Assembly (NCBI GenBank): GCA_946800325.1
Contig: OX326959.1
Coordinates: 38,368,908-38,432,907, forward strand
Direction: 5' to 3'
From: Luzula sylvatica
Taxonomy: Eukaryota; Streptophyta; Magnoliopsida; Poales; Juncaceae
Length of the DNA stretch: 64,000 nucleotides
Shown: positions 36,101 to 50,600 of the stretch, piece by piece
How the letters are laid out: every line of letters starts with the position of its first letter
Position numbering within the stretch: the first letter of the stretch is position 1
The notes under the pieces: generated by a model
The model's database searches: none
Told to the model about the DNA's origin: nothing
What the model saw: only the letters and a program-made list of their open reading frames with translations
Translations under genes and position numbers: made by a program

Positions 36101-37320
36101 TAGTCTTCAATCACGGAATTTTTTGAGAAAAACATGAAAAATTAAGTATTTTGCTCATTTTAGAGAACTATTTTGGTCTTTTTCAGAAAAAATGATAATT
36201 GATATTTTTGAAGGTGTTAGGCTTCAGTTTTTTATTTTTTGCACAAAATTGGAAAAATTGAAATTTGTATGTGTTAGTCTTCAATCACGGAATTTTTTGA
36301 GAAAATCATGAAAAATGAAGTATTTTGCTCATTTTAGAGAACTATTTTGGTCTTTTTTAGAAAAAAAGATAATTGATATTTTTGAAGGTGTTAGACTTCA
36401 GTTTTTGATTTTTTGCAAAAAATTGGAAAAATTGAAATTTGTATGTGTTAGTCTTCAATCAAGGAATTTTTTGAGAAAATCATGAAAAATGAAGTATTTT
36501 GCTCATTTTAGAGAACTATTTTGGTCATTTTTAGAAAAAATGATAATTGATATTTTTGAAGGTGTTAGACTTCAGTTTTTGATTTTATGCAAAAAATAGG
36601 AAAAATAGAAATTTGTATGTGTTAGTCTTCAATCCCGGAGTTTTTTGAGAAAAACATGAAAAATGAAGTATTTTGCTCATTTTAGAGAACTATTTTGGTC
36701 TTTTTTAGAAAAAATGATAATTGATATTTTTGAAGGTGTTAGACTTAAGTTTTTGATTTTTTGCAAAAAATAGGAAAAATAGAAATTTGTATGTGTTAGT
36801 CTTCAATCACGAAGTTTTTTGAGAAAAACATTAAAAATGAAGTATTTTGCTTATTTTAGAGAACTATTTTGGACTCTTTTAGAAAAAATTATAATTGATA
36901 TTTTTTAAGGTGTTAGACTTCAGTTTTTGATTTTTTGCAAAAAAATGGAAAAATTCAAATTTGTATGTGTTAGTCTTCTATCACGGAATTTTTTGAGAAA
37001 AACATGAAAAATGAAGTATTTTGCTCATTTTAGAGAACTATTTTGGTCTTTTTCAGAAAAAATGATAATTGATATTTTTGAAGGTGTTAGACTTCAGTTT
37101 TTGATTTTATGCAAAAAATAGGATAAATAGAAATTTGTATGTGTTAGTCTTCAATCCCGGAGTTTTTTGAGAAAAACATGAAAAATGAAGTATTTTGCTC
37201 ATTTTAGAGAACTATTTTGGTCTTTTTTAGAAAAAATGACAATTGATATTTTTGAAGGTGTTAGACTTCAGTTTTTGATTTTTTGCAAAAAATTGGAAAA
37301 ATTGAAATTTGTATGTGTTA
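33140..37320 (+). repeat. 12-monomer (2,085 bp) tandem duplication
   Basis: The rare gtattagacttcagg / gatttattcc monomer occurs at 33,261 and 35,346. Other shared markers are gataattgataattttg, gataattaatattt, agaaaaagatgaaa, ggaccc with ttaagttgttag and cttccg, tttttcaaaaaaatg, aaattaag and ttgcacaaaattgg. The second copy has one private change (aaaaaaagataatt near 36,362). The edges near 33,140, 35,225 and 37,320 are set by where the flanking monomers stop matching. Confidence 0.8.
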
Positions 37321-40300
37321 GTCTTCAATCACGGATTTTTTTGAGAAAATCTTGGAAAATGAAGTATTTTGCTCATTTTAGAGAACTATTTTGGTCTTTT
37401 TTAGAAAAAATGATAATTGATATTTTTGAAGGTGTCAGACTTCAGTTTTTGATTTTTTGCAAAAAATAGGATAAATAGAAATTTGTATGTGTTAGTCTTC
37501 AATCCCGGAGTTTTTTGAGAAAAACATGAAAAATGAAGTATTTTGCTCATTTTAGAGAACTATTTTGGTCTTTTTTAGAAAAAATGATAATTGATATTTT
37601 TGAAGGTGTTAGACTTAAGTTTTTGATTTTTTGCAAAAAATAGGAAAAATAGAAATTTGTATGTGTTAGTCTTCAATCACGAAGTTTTTTGAGAAAAACA
37701 TTAAAAATGAAGTATTTTGCTTATTTTAGAGAACTATTTTGGACTCTTTTAGAAAAAATTATAATTTATATTTTTTAAGGTGTTAGACTTCTGTTTTTGA
37801 TTTTTTGCAAAAAAATGGATAAATTCAAATTTGTATGTGTTAGTCTTCTATCACGGAATTTTTTGAGAAAAACATGAAAAATGAAGTATTTTGCTCATTT
37901 TAGAGAACTATTTTGGTCTTTTTCAGAAAAAATGATAATTGATATTTTTGAAGGTGTTAGACTTCAGTTTTTGATTTTATGCAAAAAATAGGATAAATAG
38001 AAATTTGTATGTGTTAGTCTTCAATCCAGGAGTTTTTTGAGAAAAACATGAAAAATGAAGTATTTTGCTCATTTTAGAGAACTATTTTGGTCTTTTTTAG
38101 AAAAAATGATAATTGATATTTTTGAAGGTGTTAGACTTCAGTTTTTTATTTTTTGCAAAAAATTGGAAAAATTGAAATTTGTATGTGTTTGTCTTCAATC
38201 ACGGAATGTTTTGAGAAAATCATGAAAAATGAAGTATTTTGCTCATTTTAGAGAACTATTTTGGTCTTCTTTAGAAAAATGATAATTGATATTTTTGAAG
38301 GTGTTAGACTTCAGTTTTTGATTTTTTGCAAAAAATTGGAAAAATTGAAATTTGTATGTGTTAGTCTTCAATCACAGATTTTTTTGAGAAAATCATGGAA
38401 AATGAAATATTTTGCTCATTTTAGAGAACTATTTTGGTCTTTTTTAGAAAAAATGATAATTGATATTTTTGAAGGTGTCAGACTTCAGTTTTTGATTTTT
38501 TGCAAAAAATAGGATAAATAGAAATTTGTATGTGTTAGTCTTCAATCCAGGAGTTTTTTGAGAAAAACATGAAAAATGAAGTATTTTGCTCATTTTAGAG
38601 AACTATTTTGGTCTTTTTTAGAAAAAATGATAATTGATATTTTTTAAGGTGTTAGACTTCAGTTTTTGATTTTTTGCAAAAAATAGGAAAAATAGAAATT
38701 TGTATGTGTTAGTCTTCAATCACGAAGTTTTTTGAGAAAAACATTAAAAATGAAGTATTTTGCTTATTTTAGAGAACTATTTTGGACTCTTTTAGAAAAA
38801 ATTATAATTGATATTTTTTAAGGTGTTAGACTTCAGTTTTTGATTTTTTGCAAAAAAATGGAAAAATTTAAATTTGTATGTGTTAGTCGTCAATCACGGA
38901 ATTTTTTGGGAAAAACATGAAAAATGAAGTATTTTGCTCATTTTAGAGAACTATTTTGGTATTTTTCAGAAAAAATGATAATTGATATTTTTGAAGGTGT
39001 TAGAGTTCAGTTTTTTATTTTTTGCAAAAAATTGGAAAAATTGAAATTTGTATGTGTTAGTCTTCAATCACGGAATGTTTTGAGAAAATCATGAAAAATG
39101 AAGTATTTTGCTCATTTTAGAGAACTATTTTGGTCTTTTTTAGAAAAATGATAATTGATATTTTTGAAGGTGTTAGACTTCAGTTTTTGATTTTTTGCAA
39201 AAAATTGGAAATATTGAAATTTGTATGTGTTAGTCTTCAATCAAGGAATTTTTTGAGAAAATCATGAAAAATGAAGTATTTTGCTCATTTTAGAGAACTA
39301 TTTTGGTCATTTTTAGAAAAAATGATAATTGATATTTTTGAAGGTGTTAGACTTCAGTTTTTGATTTTATGCAAAAAATAGGAAAAATAGAAATTTGTAT
39401 GTGTTAGTCTTCAATCCCGGAGTTTTTTGAGAAAAACATGAAAAATGAAGTATTTTGCTCATTTTAGAGAACTATTTTGGTCTTTTTTAGAAAAAATGAT
39501 AATTGATATTTTTGAAGGTGTTAGACTTAAGTTTTTGATTTTTTGCAAAAAATAGGAAAAATAGAAATTTGTATGTGTTAGTCTTCAATCACGAAGTTTT
39601 TTGAGAAAAACATTAAAAATGAAGTATTTTGCTTATTTTAGAGAACTATTTTGGACTCTTTTAGAAAAAATTATAATTGATATTTTTTAAGGTGTTAGAC
39701 TTCAGTTTTTGATTTTTTGCAAAAAAATGGAAAAATTCAAATTTGTATGTGTTAGTCTTCTATCACGGAATTTTTTGAGAAAAACATGAAAAATGAAGTA
39801 TTTTGCTCATTTTAGAGAACTATTTTGGTCTTTTTCAGAAAAAATGATAATTGATATTTTTGAAGGTGTTAGACTTCAGTTTTTGATTTTATGCAAAAAA
39901 TAGGATAAATAGAAATTTGTATGTGTTAGTCTTCAATCCCGGAGTTTTTTGAGAAAAACATGAAAAATGAAGTATTTTGCTCATTTTAGAGAACTATTTT
40001 GGTCTTTTTTAGAAAAAATGACAATTGATATTTTTGAAGGTGTTAGACTTCAGTTTTTGATTTTTTGCAAAAAATTGGAAAAATTGAAATTTGTATGTGT
40101 TAGTCTTCAATCACGGATTTTTTTGAGAAAATCATGGAAAATGAAGTATTTTGCTCATTTTAGAGAACTATTTTGGTCTTTTTTAGAAAAAATGATAATT
40201 GATATTTTTGAAGGTGTCAGACTTCAGTTTTTGATTTTTTGCAAAAAATAGGATAAATAGAAATTTGTATGTGTTAGTCTTCAATCCCGGAGTTTTTTGA

Positions 40301-42190
40301 GAAAAACATGAAAAATGAAGTATTTTGCTCATTTTAGAGAACTATTTTGGTCTTTTTTAGAAAAAATGATAATTGATATTTTTGAAGGTGTTAGACTTAA
40401 GTTTTTGATTTTTTGCAAAAAATAGGAAAAATAGAAATTTGTATGTGTTAGTCTTCAATCACGAAGTTTTTTGAGAAAAACATTAAAAATGAAGTATTTT
40501 GCTTATTTTAGAGAACTATTTTGGACTCTTTTAGAAAAAATTATAATTTATATTTTTTAAGGTGTTAGACTTCAGTTTTTGATTTTTTGCAAAAAAATGG
40601 AAAAATTCAAATTTGTATGTGTTAGTCTTCTATCACGGAATTTTTTGAGAAAAACATGAAAAATGAAGTATTTTGCTCATTTTAGAGAACTATTTTGGTC
40701 TTTTTCAGAAAAAATGATAATTGATATTTTTGAAGGTGTTAGACTTCAGTTTTTGATTTTATGCAAAAAATAGGATAAATAGAAATTTGTATGTGTTAGT
40801 CTTCAATCCAGGAGTTTTTTGAGAAAAACATGAAAAATGAAGTATTTTGCTCATTTTAGAGAACTATTTTGGTCTTTTTTAGAAAAAATGATAATTGATA
40901 TTTTTGAAGGTGTTAGACTTCAGTTTTTTATTTTTTGCAAAAAATTGGAAAAATTGAAATTTGTATGTGTTTGTCTTCAATCACGGAATGTTTTGAGAAA
41001 ATCATGAAAAATGAAGTATTTTGCTCATTTTAGAGAACTATTTTGGTCTTCTTTAGAAAAATGATAATTGATATTTTTGAAGGTGTTAGACTTCAGTTTT
41101 TGATTTTTTGCAAAAAATTGGAAAAATTGAAATTTGTATGTGTTAGTCTTCAATCACAGATTTTTTTGAGAAAATCATGGAAAATGAAATATTTTGCTCA
41201 TTTTAGAGAACTATTTTGGTCTTTTTTAGAAAAAATGATAATTGATATTTTTGAAGGTGTCAGACTTCAGTTTTTGATTTTTTGCAAAAAATAGGATAAA
41301 TAGAAATTTGTATGTGTTAGTCTTCAATCCAGGAGTTTTTTGAGAAAAACATGAAAAATGAAGTATTTTGCTCATTTTAGAGAACTATTTTGGTCTTTTT
41401 TAGAAAAAATGATAATTGATATTTTTTAAGGTGTTAGACTTCAGTTTTTGATTTTTTGCAAAAAATAGGAAAAATAGAAATTTGTATGTGTTAGTCTTCA
41501 ATCACGAAGTTTTTTGAGAAAAACATTAAAAATGAAGTATTTTGCTTATTTTAGAGAACTATTTTGGACTCTTTTAGAAAAAATTATAATTGATATTTTT
41601 TAAGGTGTTAGACTTCAGTTTTTGATTTTTTGCAAAAAAATGGAAAAATTTAAATTTGTATGTGTTAGTCGTCAATCACGGAATTTTTTGGGAAAAACAT
41701 GAAAAATGAAGTATTTTGCTCATTTTAGAGAACTATTTTGGACTCTTTTAGAAAAAATTATAATTGATATTTTTTAAGGTGTTAGACTTCAGTTTTTGAT
41801 TTTTTGCAAAAAAATGGAAAAATTTAAATTTGTATGTGTTAGTCGTCAATCACGGAATTTTTTGGGAAAAACATGAAAAATGAAGTATTTTGCTCATTTT
41901 AGAGAACTATTTTGGTATTTTTCAGAAAAAATGATAATTGATATTTTTGAAGGTGTTAGAGTTCAGTTTTTTATTTTTTGCAAAAAATTGGAAAAATTGA
42001 AATTTGTATGTGTTAGTCTTCAATCACGGAATGTTTTGAGAAAATCATGAAAAATGAAGTATTTTGCTCATTTTAGAGAACTATTTTGGTCTTTTTTAGA
42101 AAAATGATAATTGATATTTTTGAAGGTGTTAGACTTCAGTTTTTGATTTTTTGCAAAAAATTGGAAATATTGAAATTTGTATGTGTTAGT
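36430..42190 (+). repeat. 16-monomer (2,782 bp) duplication, second copy expanded to 17
   Basis: The tcaagg monomer at 36,459 recurs at 39,241, and offsets of 2,782 bp hold for the paired open stretches at 37,185/39,967 and 38,261/41,043. After about 41,735 the offset becomes 2,956 bp (gagttcag at 39,003 and 41,959), because one monomer was duplicated in the second copy. The match ends near 42,190, where tcacggattt replaces tcaagg. Confidence 0.83.
41561..41908 (+). repeat. Exact-looking single-monomer tandem duplication
   Basis: Two adjacent 174-bp copies (41,561-41,734 and 41,735-41,908) both carry ggactcttttag, ttttttaagg, atttaaatttg, gtcgtcaatcacgg and tttttggg. I noticed no difference between them before the second runs into ggtatttttcag. 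The corresponding place in the earlier 16-monomer unit (around 38,780-38,950) has only one such monomer. Confidence 0.8.
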
Positions 42191-42326
42191 CTTCAATCAC
42201 GGATTTTTTTGAGAAAATCATGAAAAATGAAGTATTTTGCTCATTTTAGAGAACTATTTTGGTCTTTTTTAGAAAAAATGATAATTGATATTTTTGAAGG
42301 TGTTAGACTTCAGTTTTTGATTTTAT

Positions 42327-45300
42327 GCAAAAAATAGGAAAAATAGAAATTTGTATGTGTTAGTCTTCAATCCCGGAGTTTTTTGAGAAAAACATGAAAA
42401 ATGAAGTATTTTGCCCATTTTAGAGAACTATTTTGGTCTTTTTTAGAAAAAATGATAATTGATATTTTTGAAGGTGTTAGACTTCAGTTTTTGATTTTTT
42501 GCAAAAAATAGGAAAAATAGAAATTTGTATGTGTTAGTCTTCAATCACGATGTTTTTTGTGAAAAACATTAAAAATGAAGTATTTTGATCATTTTAGAGA
42601 ACTATTTTGGACTCTTTTAGAAAAAATTATAATTGATATTTTTTAAGGTGTTAGACTTCAGTTTTTGATTTTTAGCAAAAAATAGGAAAAATTGAAATTT
42701 GTATGTGTTAGTCTTCAATCACGGAATTTTTTTAGAAAATTATGAAAAATGAAGTATTTTGCTCATTTTAGAGAACTATTTTGGCCTTTTTTAGAAAAAT
42801 GATAATTGATATTTTTGAAGGTGTTAGACTTCAGGTTTTGATTTTTTGCAAAAAATTGGAAAAATTGAAATTTGTATGTGTTAGTCTTCAATCACGGAAT
42901 TTTTTGAGAAAATCAGGAAAAATGAAGTATTTTTCTCATTTTAGAGAACTATTTTGGTCTTTTTTAGAAAAAATGATAATTGATATTTTTGAAGGTGTTA
43001 GACTTCAGTTTTTGATTTTTTGCAAAAAATTGGAAAAATTGAAATTTGTATGTGTTAGTCTTCAATCAAGGAATTTTTTGAGAAAATCATGAAAAATGAA
43101 GTATTTTGCTCATTTTAGAGAACTATTTTGGTCATTTTTAGAAAAAATGATAATTGATATTTTTGAAGGTGTTAGACTTCAGTTTTTGATTTTATGCAAA
43201 AAATAGGAAAAATAGAAATTTGTATGTGTTAGTCTTCAATCCCGGAGTTTTTTGAGAAAAACATGAAAAATGAAGTATTTTGCTCATTTTAGAGAACTAT
43301 TTTGGTCTTTTTTAGAAAAAATGATAATTGATATTTTTGAAGGTGTTAGACTTAAGTTTTTGATTTTTTGCAAAAAATAGGAAAAATAGAAATTTGTATG
43401 TGTTAGTCTTCTATCACGAAGTTTTTTGAGAAAAACATTAAAAATGAAGTATTTTGCTTATTTTAAAGAACTATTTTGGACTCTTTTAGAAAAAATTATA
43501 ATTGATATTTTTTAAGGTGTTAGACTTCAGTTTTTGATTTTTTGCAAAAAAATGGAAAAATTCAAATTTGTATGTGTTAGTCTTCTATCACGGAATTTTT
43601 TGAGAAAAACATGAAAAATGAAGTATTTTGCTCATTTTAGAGAACTATTTTGGTCTTTTTCAGAAAAAATGATAATTGATATTTTTGAAGGTGTTAGACT
43701 TCAGTTTTTGATTTTATGCAAAAAATAGGATAAATAGAAATTTGTATGTGTTAGTCTTCAATCCCGGAGTTTTTTGAGAAAAACATGAAAAATGAAGTAT
43801 TTTGCTCATTTTAGAGAACTATTTTGGTCTTTTTTAGAAAAAATGATAATTGATATTTTTGAAGGTGTTAGACTTCAGTTTTTGATTTTTTGCAAAAAAT
43901 AGGAAAAATAGAAATTTGTATGTGTTAGTCTTCAATCACGAAGTTTTTTGAGAAAAACATTAAAAATGAAGTATTTTGCTTATTTTAGAGAACTATTTTG
44001 GACTCTTTTAGAAAAAATTATAATTGATATTTTTTAAGGTGTCAGACTTCAGTTTTTGATTTTTTGCAAAAAAATGGAAAAATTCAAATTTGTATGTGTT
44101 AGTCGTCAATCACGGAATTTTTTGGGAAAAACATGAAAAATGAAGTATTTTGCTCATTTTAGAGAACTATTTTGGTATTTTTCAGAAAAAATGATAATTG
44201 ATATTTTTGAAGGTGTTAGACTTCAGTTTTTTATTTTTTGCAAAAAATTGGAAAAATTGAAATTTGTATGTGTTAGTCTTCAATCACGGAATGTTTTGAG
44301 AAAATCATGAAAAATGAAGTATTTTGCTCATTTTAGAGAACTATTTTGGTCTTCTTTAGAAAAATGATAATTGATATTTTTGAAGGTGTTAGACTTCAGT
44401 TTTTGATTTTTTGCAAAAAATTGGAAAAATTGAAATTTGTATGTGTTAGTCTTCAATCACGGATTTTTTTGAGAAAATCATGGAAAATGAAGTATTTTGC
44501 TCATTTTAGAGAACTATTTTGGTCTTTTTTAGAAAAAATGATAATTGATATTTTTGAAGGTGTCAGACTTCTGTTTTTGATTTTTTGCAAAAAATAGGAT
44601 AAATAGAAATTTGTATGTGTTAGTCTTCAATCCAGGAGTTTTTTGAGAAAAACATGAAAAATGAAGTATTTTGCTCATTTTAGAGAACTATTTTGGTCTT
44701 TTTTAGAAAAAATGATAATTGATATTTTTGAAGGTGTTAGACTTCAGTTTTTTATTTTTTGCAAAAAATAGGAAAAATAGAAATTTGTATGTGTTAGTCT
44801 TCAATCCCGGAGTTTTTTGAGAAAAACATGAAAAATGAAGTATTTTGCCCATTTTAGAGAACTATTTTGGTCTTTTTTAGAAAAAATGATAATTGATATT
44901 TTTGAAGGTGTTAGACTTCAGTTTTTGATTTTTTGCAAAAAATAGGAAAAATAGAAATTTGTATGTGTTAGTCTTCAATCACGATGTTTTTTGTGAAAAA
45001 CATTAAAAATGAAGTATTTTGATCATTTTAGAGAACTATTTTGGACTCTTTTAGAAAAAATTATAATTGATATTTTTTAAGGTGTTAGACTTCAGTTTTT
45101 GATTTTTAGCAAAAAATAGGAAAAATTGAAATTTGTATGTGTTAGTCTTCAATCACGGAATTTTTTTAGAAAATTATGAATAATGAAGTATTTTGCTCAT
45201 TTTAGAGAACTATTTTGGCCTTTTTTAGAAAAATAATAATTGATATTTTTGAAGGTGTTAGACTTCAGGTTTTGATTTTTTGCAAAAAATTGGAAAAATT

Positions 45301-47195
45301 GAAATTTGTATGTGTTAGTCTTCAATCACGGAATTTTTTGAGAAAATCAGGAAAAATGAAGTATTTTTCTCATTTTAGAGAACTATTTTGGTCTTTTTTA
45401 GAAAAAATGATAATTGATATTTTTGAAGGTGTTAGACTTCAGTTTTTGATTTTTTGCAAAAAATTGGAAAAATTGAAATTTGTATGTGTTAGTCTTCAAT
45501 CAAGGAATTTTTTGAGAAAATCATGAAAAATGAAGTATTTTGCTCATTTTAGAGAACTATTTTGGTCATTTTTAGAAAAAATGATAATTGATATTTTTGA
45601 AGGTGTTAGACTTCAGTTTTTGATTTTATGGAAAAAATAGGAAAAATAGAAATTTGAATGTGTTAGTCTTCAATCCCGGAGTTTTTTGAGAAAAACATGA
45701 AAAATGAAGTATTTTGCTCATTTTAGAGAACTATTTTGGTCTTTTTTAGAAAAAATGATAATTGATATTTTTGAAGGTGTTAGACTTAAGTTTTTGATTT
45801 TTTGCAAAAAATAGGAAAAATAGAAATTTGTATGTGTTAGTCTTCAATCACGAAGTTTTTTGAGAAAAACATTAAAAATGAAGTATTTTGCTTATTTTAA
45901 AGAACTATTTTGGACTCTTTTAGAAAAAATTATAATTGATATTTTTTAAGGTGTTAGACTTCAGTTTTTGATTTTTTGCAAAAAAATGGAAAAATTCAAA
46001 TTTGTATGTGTTAGTCTTCTATCACGGAATTTTTTTGAGAAAAACATGAAAAATGAAGTATTTTGCTCATTTTAGAGAACTATTTTGGTCTTTTTCAGAA
46101 AAAATGATAATTGATATTTTTGAAGGTGTTAGACTTCAGTTTTTGATTTTATGCAAAAAATAGGATAAATAGAAATTTGTATGTGTTAGTCTTCAATCCC
46201 GGAGTTTTTTGAGAAAAACATGAAAAATGAAGTATTTTGCTCATTTTAGAGAACTATTTTGGTCTTTTTTAGAAAAAATGATAATTGATATTTTTGAAGG
46301 TGATAGACTTCAGTTTTTGATTTTTTGCAAAAAATAGGAAAAATAGAAATTTGTATGTGTTAGTCTTCAATCACGAAGTTTATTGAGAAAAACATTAAAA
46401 ATGAAGTATTTTGCTTATTTTAGAGAACTATTTTGGACTCTTTTAGAAAAAATTATAATTGATATTTTTTAAGGTGTCAGACTTCAGTTTTTGATTTTTT
46501 GCAAAAAAATGGAAAAATTCAAATTTGTATGTGTTAGTCGTCAATCACGGAATTTTTTGGGAAAAACATGAAAAATGAAGTATTTTGCTCATTTTAGAGA
46601 ACTATTTTGGTATTTTTCAGAAAAAATGATAATTGATATTTTTGAAGGTGTTAGACTTCAGTTTTTTATTTTTTGCAAAAAATTGGAAATATTGAAATTT
46701 GTATGTGTTAGTCTTCAATCACGGAATGTTTTGAGAAAATCATGAAAAATGAAGTATTTTGCTCATTTTAGAGAACTATTTTGGTCTTCTTTAGAAAAAT
46801 GATAATTGATATTTTTGAAGGTGTTAGACTTCAGTTTTTGATTTTTTGCAAAAAATTGGAAAAATTGAAATTTGTATGTGTTAGTCTTCAATCACGGATT
46901 TTTTTGAGAAAATCATGGAAAATGAAGTATTTTGCTCATTTTAGAGAACTATTTTGGTCTTTTTTAGAAAAAATGATAATTGATATTTTTGAAGGTGTCA
47001 GACTTCAGTTTTTGATTTTTTGCAAAAAATAGGATAAATAGAAATTTGTATGTGTTAGTCTTCAATCCAGGAGTTTTTTGAGAAAAACATGAAAAATGAA
47101 GTATTTTGCTCATTTTAGAGAACTATTTTGGTCTTTTTTAGAAAAAATGATAATTGATATTTTTGAAGGTGTTAGACTTCAGTTTTTTATTTTTT
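42327..47195 (+). repeat. 14-monomer (2,434-2,435 bp) tandem duplication
   Basis: Units join near 44,760. Markers: gcaaaaaatagg then tcccggag (42,327 and 44,761); acgatgttttttgtg; tttgatcatttt; the ggcctttttt / caggttttg monomer (near 42,781 and 45,215); tcaagg then ggtcattttt; gacttaag; gtcgtc; and cttctttag. The second unit has a private T insertion (ggaatttttttgag near 46,025) that shifts the offset from 2,434 to 2,435. It also has ttatggaaaaaatagg near 45,628. Confidence 0.82.
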
Positions 47196-47670
47196 GCAAA
47201 AAATTGGAAAAATTGAAATTTGTATGTGTTAGTCTTCAATCACGGAATGTTTTGAGAAAATCATGAAAAATGAAGTATTTTGCTCATTTTAGAGAACTAT
47301 TTTGGTCTTCTTTAGAAAAATGATAATTGATATTTTTGAAGGTGTTAGACTTCAGTTTTTGATTTTTTGCAAAAAATTGGAAAAATTGAAATTTGTATGT
47401 GTTAGTCTTCAATCACGGATTTTTTTGAGAAAATCATGGAAAATGAAGTATTTTGCTCATTTTAGAGAACTATTTTGGTTTTTTTTAGAAAAAATGATAA
47501 TTGATATTTTTGAAGGTGTCAGACTTCAGTTTTTGATTTTTTGCAAAAAATAGGATAAATAGAAATTTGTATGTGTTAGTCTTCAATCCACGAGTTTTTT
47601 GAGAAAAACATGAAAAATGAAGTATTTTGCTCATTTTAGAGAACTATTTTGGTCTTTTTTAGAAAAAATG
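46630..47670 (+). repeat. 3-monomer (521 bp) duplication nested at the end of the 14-monomer block
   Basis: The order ttttttattttttgc with ggaatgttttgag, cttctttag with tcacggattt and catggaaaatg, and gtcagacttcag with ggataaat and tccaggag or tccacgag repeats at 521 bp. The paired open stretches start at 46,781 and 47,302. The second copy has ggttttttttag near 47,479 and tccacgag near 47,587. Confidence 0.75.
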
Positions 47671-50600
47671 ATAATTGATATTTTTGAAGGTGTTAGACTT
47701 CAGTTTTTGATTTTTTGCAAAAAATAGGAAAAATAGAAATTTGTATGTGTTAGTCTTCAATCACGAAGTTTTTTCAGAAAAACATTAAAAATGAAGTATT
47801 TTGCTTATTTTAGAGAACTATTTTGGACTCTTTTAGAAAAAATTATAATTGATATTTTTTAAGGTGTTAGACTTCAGTTTTTGATTTTTTGCAAAAAAAT
47901 GGAAAAATTTAAATTTGTATGTGTTAGTCGTCAATCACGGAATTTTTTGGGAAAAACATGAAAAATGAAGTATTTTGCTCATTTTAGAGAACTATTTTGG
48001 TATTTTTCAGAAAAAATGATAATTGATATTTTTGAAGGTGTTAGACTTCAGTTTTTTATTTTTTGCAAAAAATTGGAAAAATTGAAATTTGTATGTGTTA
48101 GTCTTCAATCACGGAATGTTTTGAGAAAATCATGAAAAATGAAGTATTTTGCTCATTTTAGAGAACTATTTTGGTCTTTTTTAGAAAAATGATAATTGAT
48201 ATTTTTGAAGGTGTTAGACTTCAGTTTTTGATTTTTTGCAAAAAATTGGAAATATTGAAATTTGTATGTGTTAGTCTTCAATCACGGATTTTTTTGAGAA
48301 AATAATGAAAAATGAAGTATTTTGCTCATTTTAGAGAACTATTTTGGTCTTTTTTAGAAAAAATGATAATTGATATTTTTGAAGGTGTTAGACTTCAGTT
48401 TTTGATTTTATGCAAAAAATAGGAAAAATAGAAATTTGTATGTGTTAGTCTTCAATCCCGGAGTTTTTTGAGAAAAACATGAAAAATGAAGTATTTTGCC
48501 CATTTTAGAGAACTATTTTGGTCTTTTTTAGAAAAAATGATAATTGATATTTTTGAAGGTGTTAGACTTCAGTTTTTGATTTTTTGCAAAAAATAGAAAA
48601 AATAGAAATTTGTATGTGTTAGTCTTCAATCACGAAGTTTTTTGTGAAAAACATTAAAAATGAAGTATTTTGATCATTTTAGAGAACTATTTTGGACTCT
48701 TTTAGAAAAAATTATAATTGATATTTTTAAGGTGTTAGACTTCAGTTTTTGATTTTTAGCAAAAAATAGGAAAAATTGAAATTTGTATGTGTTAGTCTTC
48801 AATCACGGAATTTTTTTAGAAAATTATGAAAAATGAAGTATTTTGCTCATTTTAGAGAACTATTTTGGTCTTTTTTAGAAAAAATGATACTTGATATTTT
48901 TGAAGGTGTTAGACTTCAGTTTTTGATTTTTTGCAAAAAATAGGAAAAATTGAAATTTGTATGTGTTAGTCTTCAATCACGGAATTTTTTGAGAAAATCA
49001 GGAAAAATGAAGTATTTTTCTCATTTTAGAGAACTATTTTGGTCTTTTTTAGAAAAAATGATACTTGATATTTTTGAAGGTGTTAGACTTCAGTTTTTGA
49101 TTTTTTGCAAAAAATAGGAAAAATTGAAATTTGTATGTGTTAGTCTTCAATCACGGAGTTTTTTGAGAAAAAACATGAAAAATGAAGTATTTTGCTCATT
49201 TTGGAGAACTATTTTGGACCCTTTTAGAAAAAATGATAATTGATATTTTTTAAGGTGTAAGACTTCAGTTTTTGATTTTTTGCAACAAAATGGAAAAATT
49301 GAAATTTGTATGTGTTAGTCTTCAATTACGGAATTTTTTGAGAAAAACATGAAAAATGAAGTATTTTGCTCATTTTAGAGAACTATTTTGGTCTTTTTCA
49401 GAAAAAATGATAATTGATATTTTTGAAGGTGTTAGGCTTCAGTTTTTTATTTTTTACAAAAAATTGGAAAAGTTGAAATTTGAATGTGTTAGTCTTCAAT
49501 CACGGAATTTTTTGAGAAAAACATGAAAAATGAAGTATTTTGCTCATTTTAGAGAACTATTTTGGTCTTTTTCAGAAAAAATGATAATTGATATTTTTGA
49601 AGGTGTTAGACTTCAGTTTTTGATTTTATGCAAAAAATAGGATAAATAGAAATTTGTATGTGTTAGTCTTCAATCCCGGAGTTTTTTGTGAAAAACATGA
49701 AAAATGAAGTATTTTGCTCATTTTAGAGAACTATTTTGGTCTTTTTTAGAAAAAATGATAATTGATATTTTTGAAGGTGTTAGACTTCAGTTTTTGATTT
49801 TTTGCAAAAAATAGGAAAAATCGAAATTTGTATGTGTTAGTCTTCAATCACGAAGTTTTTTGAGAAAAACATTAAAAATGAAGTATTTTGCTTATTTTAG
49901 AGAACTATTTTGGACTCTATTAGAAAAAATTATAATTGATATTTTTTAAGGTGTTAAACTTCAGTTTTAGATTTTTTGCAAAAAATAGGAAAAATAGAAA
50001 TTTGTATGTGTTAGTCTTCAATCACGAAGTTTTTTGAGAAAAACATTAAAAATGAAGTATTTTGCTCATTTTAGAGAACTATTTATGACTCTTTTAGAAA
50101 AAATTATAATTGATATTTTTTAAGGTGTTAGACTTCAGTTTTTGATTTTTTGCAAAAAATAGGAAAAATTGAAATTTGTATGTGTTAGTCTTCAATCACG
50201 GATTTTTTTTAGAAAATCATGAAAAATGAAGTATTTTGCTCATTTTAGAGAACTATTTTGGCCTTTTTTAGAAAAAATGATTATTGATATTTTTGAAGGT
50301 GTTAGACTTCAGTTTTTGATTTTATTCAAAAAATAGGAAAAATAGAAATTTGTATGTGTTAGTCTTCAATCACGAAGTTTTTTGAGAAAAACATGAAAAA
50401 TGAAGTATTTTGCTCATTTTAGAGGACTATTTTGGTCTTCTTTAGAAAAAATGATAATTGATATTTTTGAAGGTGTTAGACTTCAGTTTTTGATTTTTTT
50501 TAAAAAATAGGAAAAATAGAAATTTTTATGTGTTAGTCTTTAATCACGAAGTTTTTTGAGAAAAACATTAAACATGAAGTATTTTGCTTATTTTAGAGAA

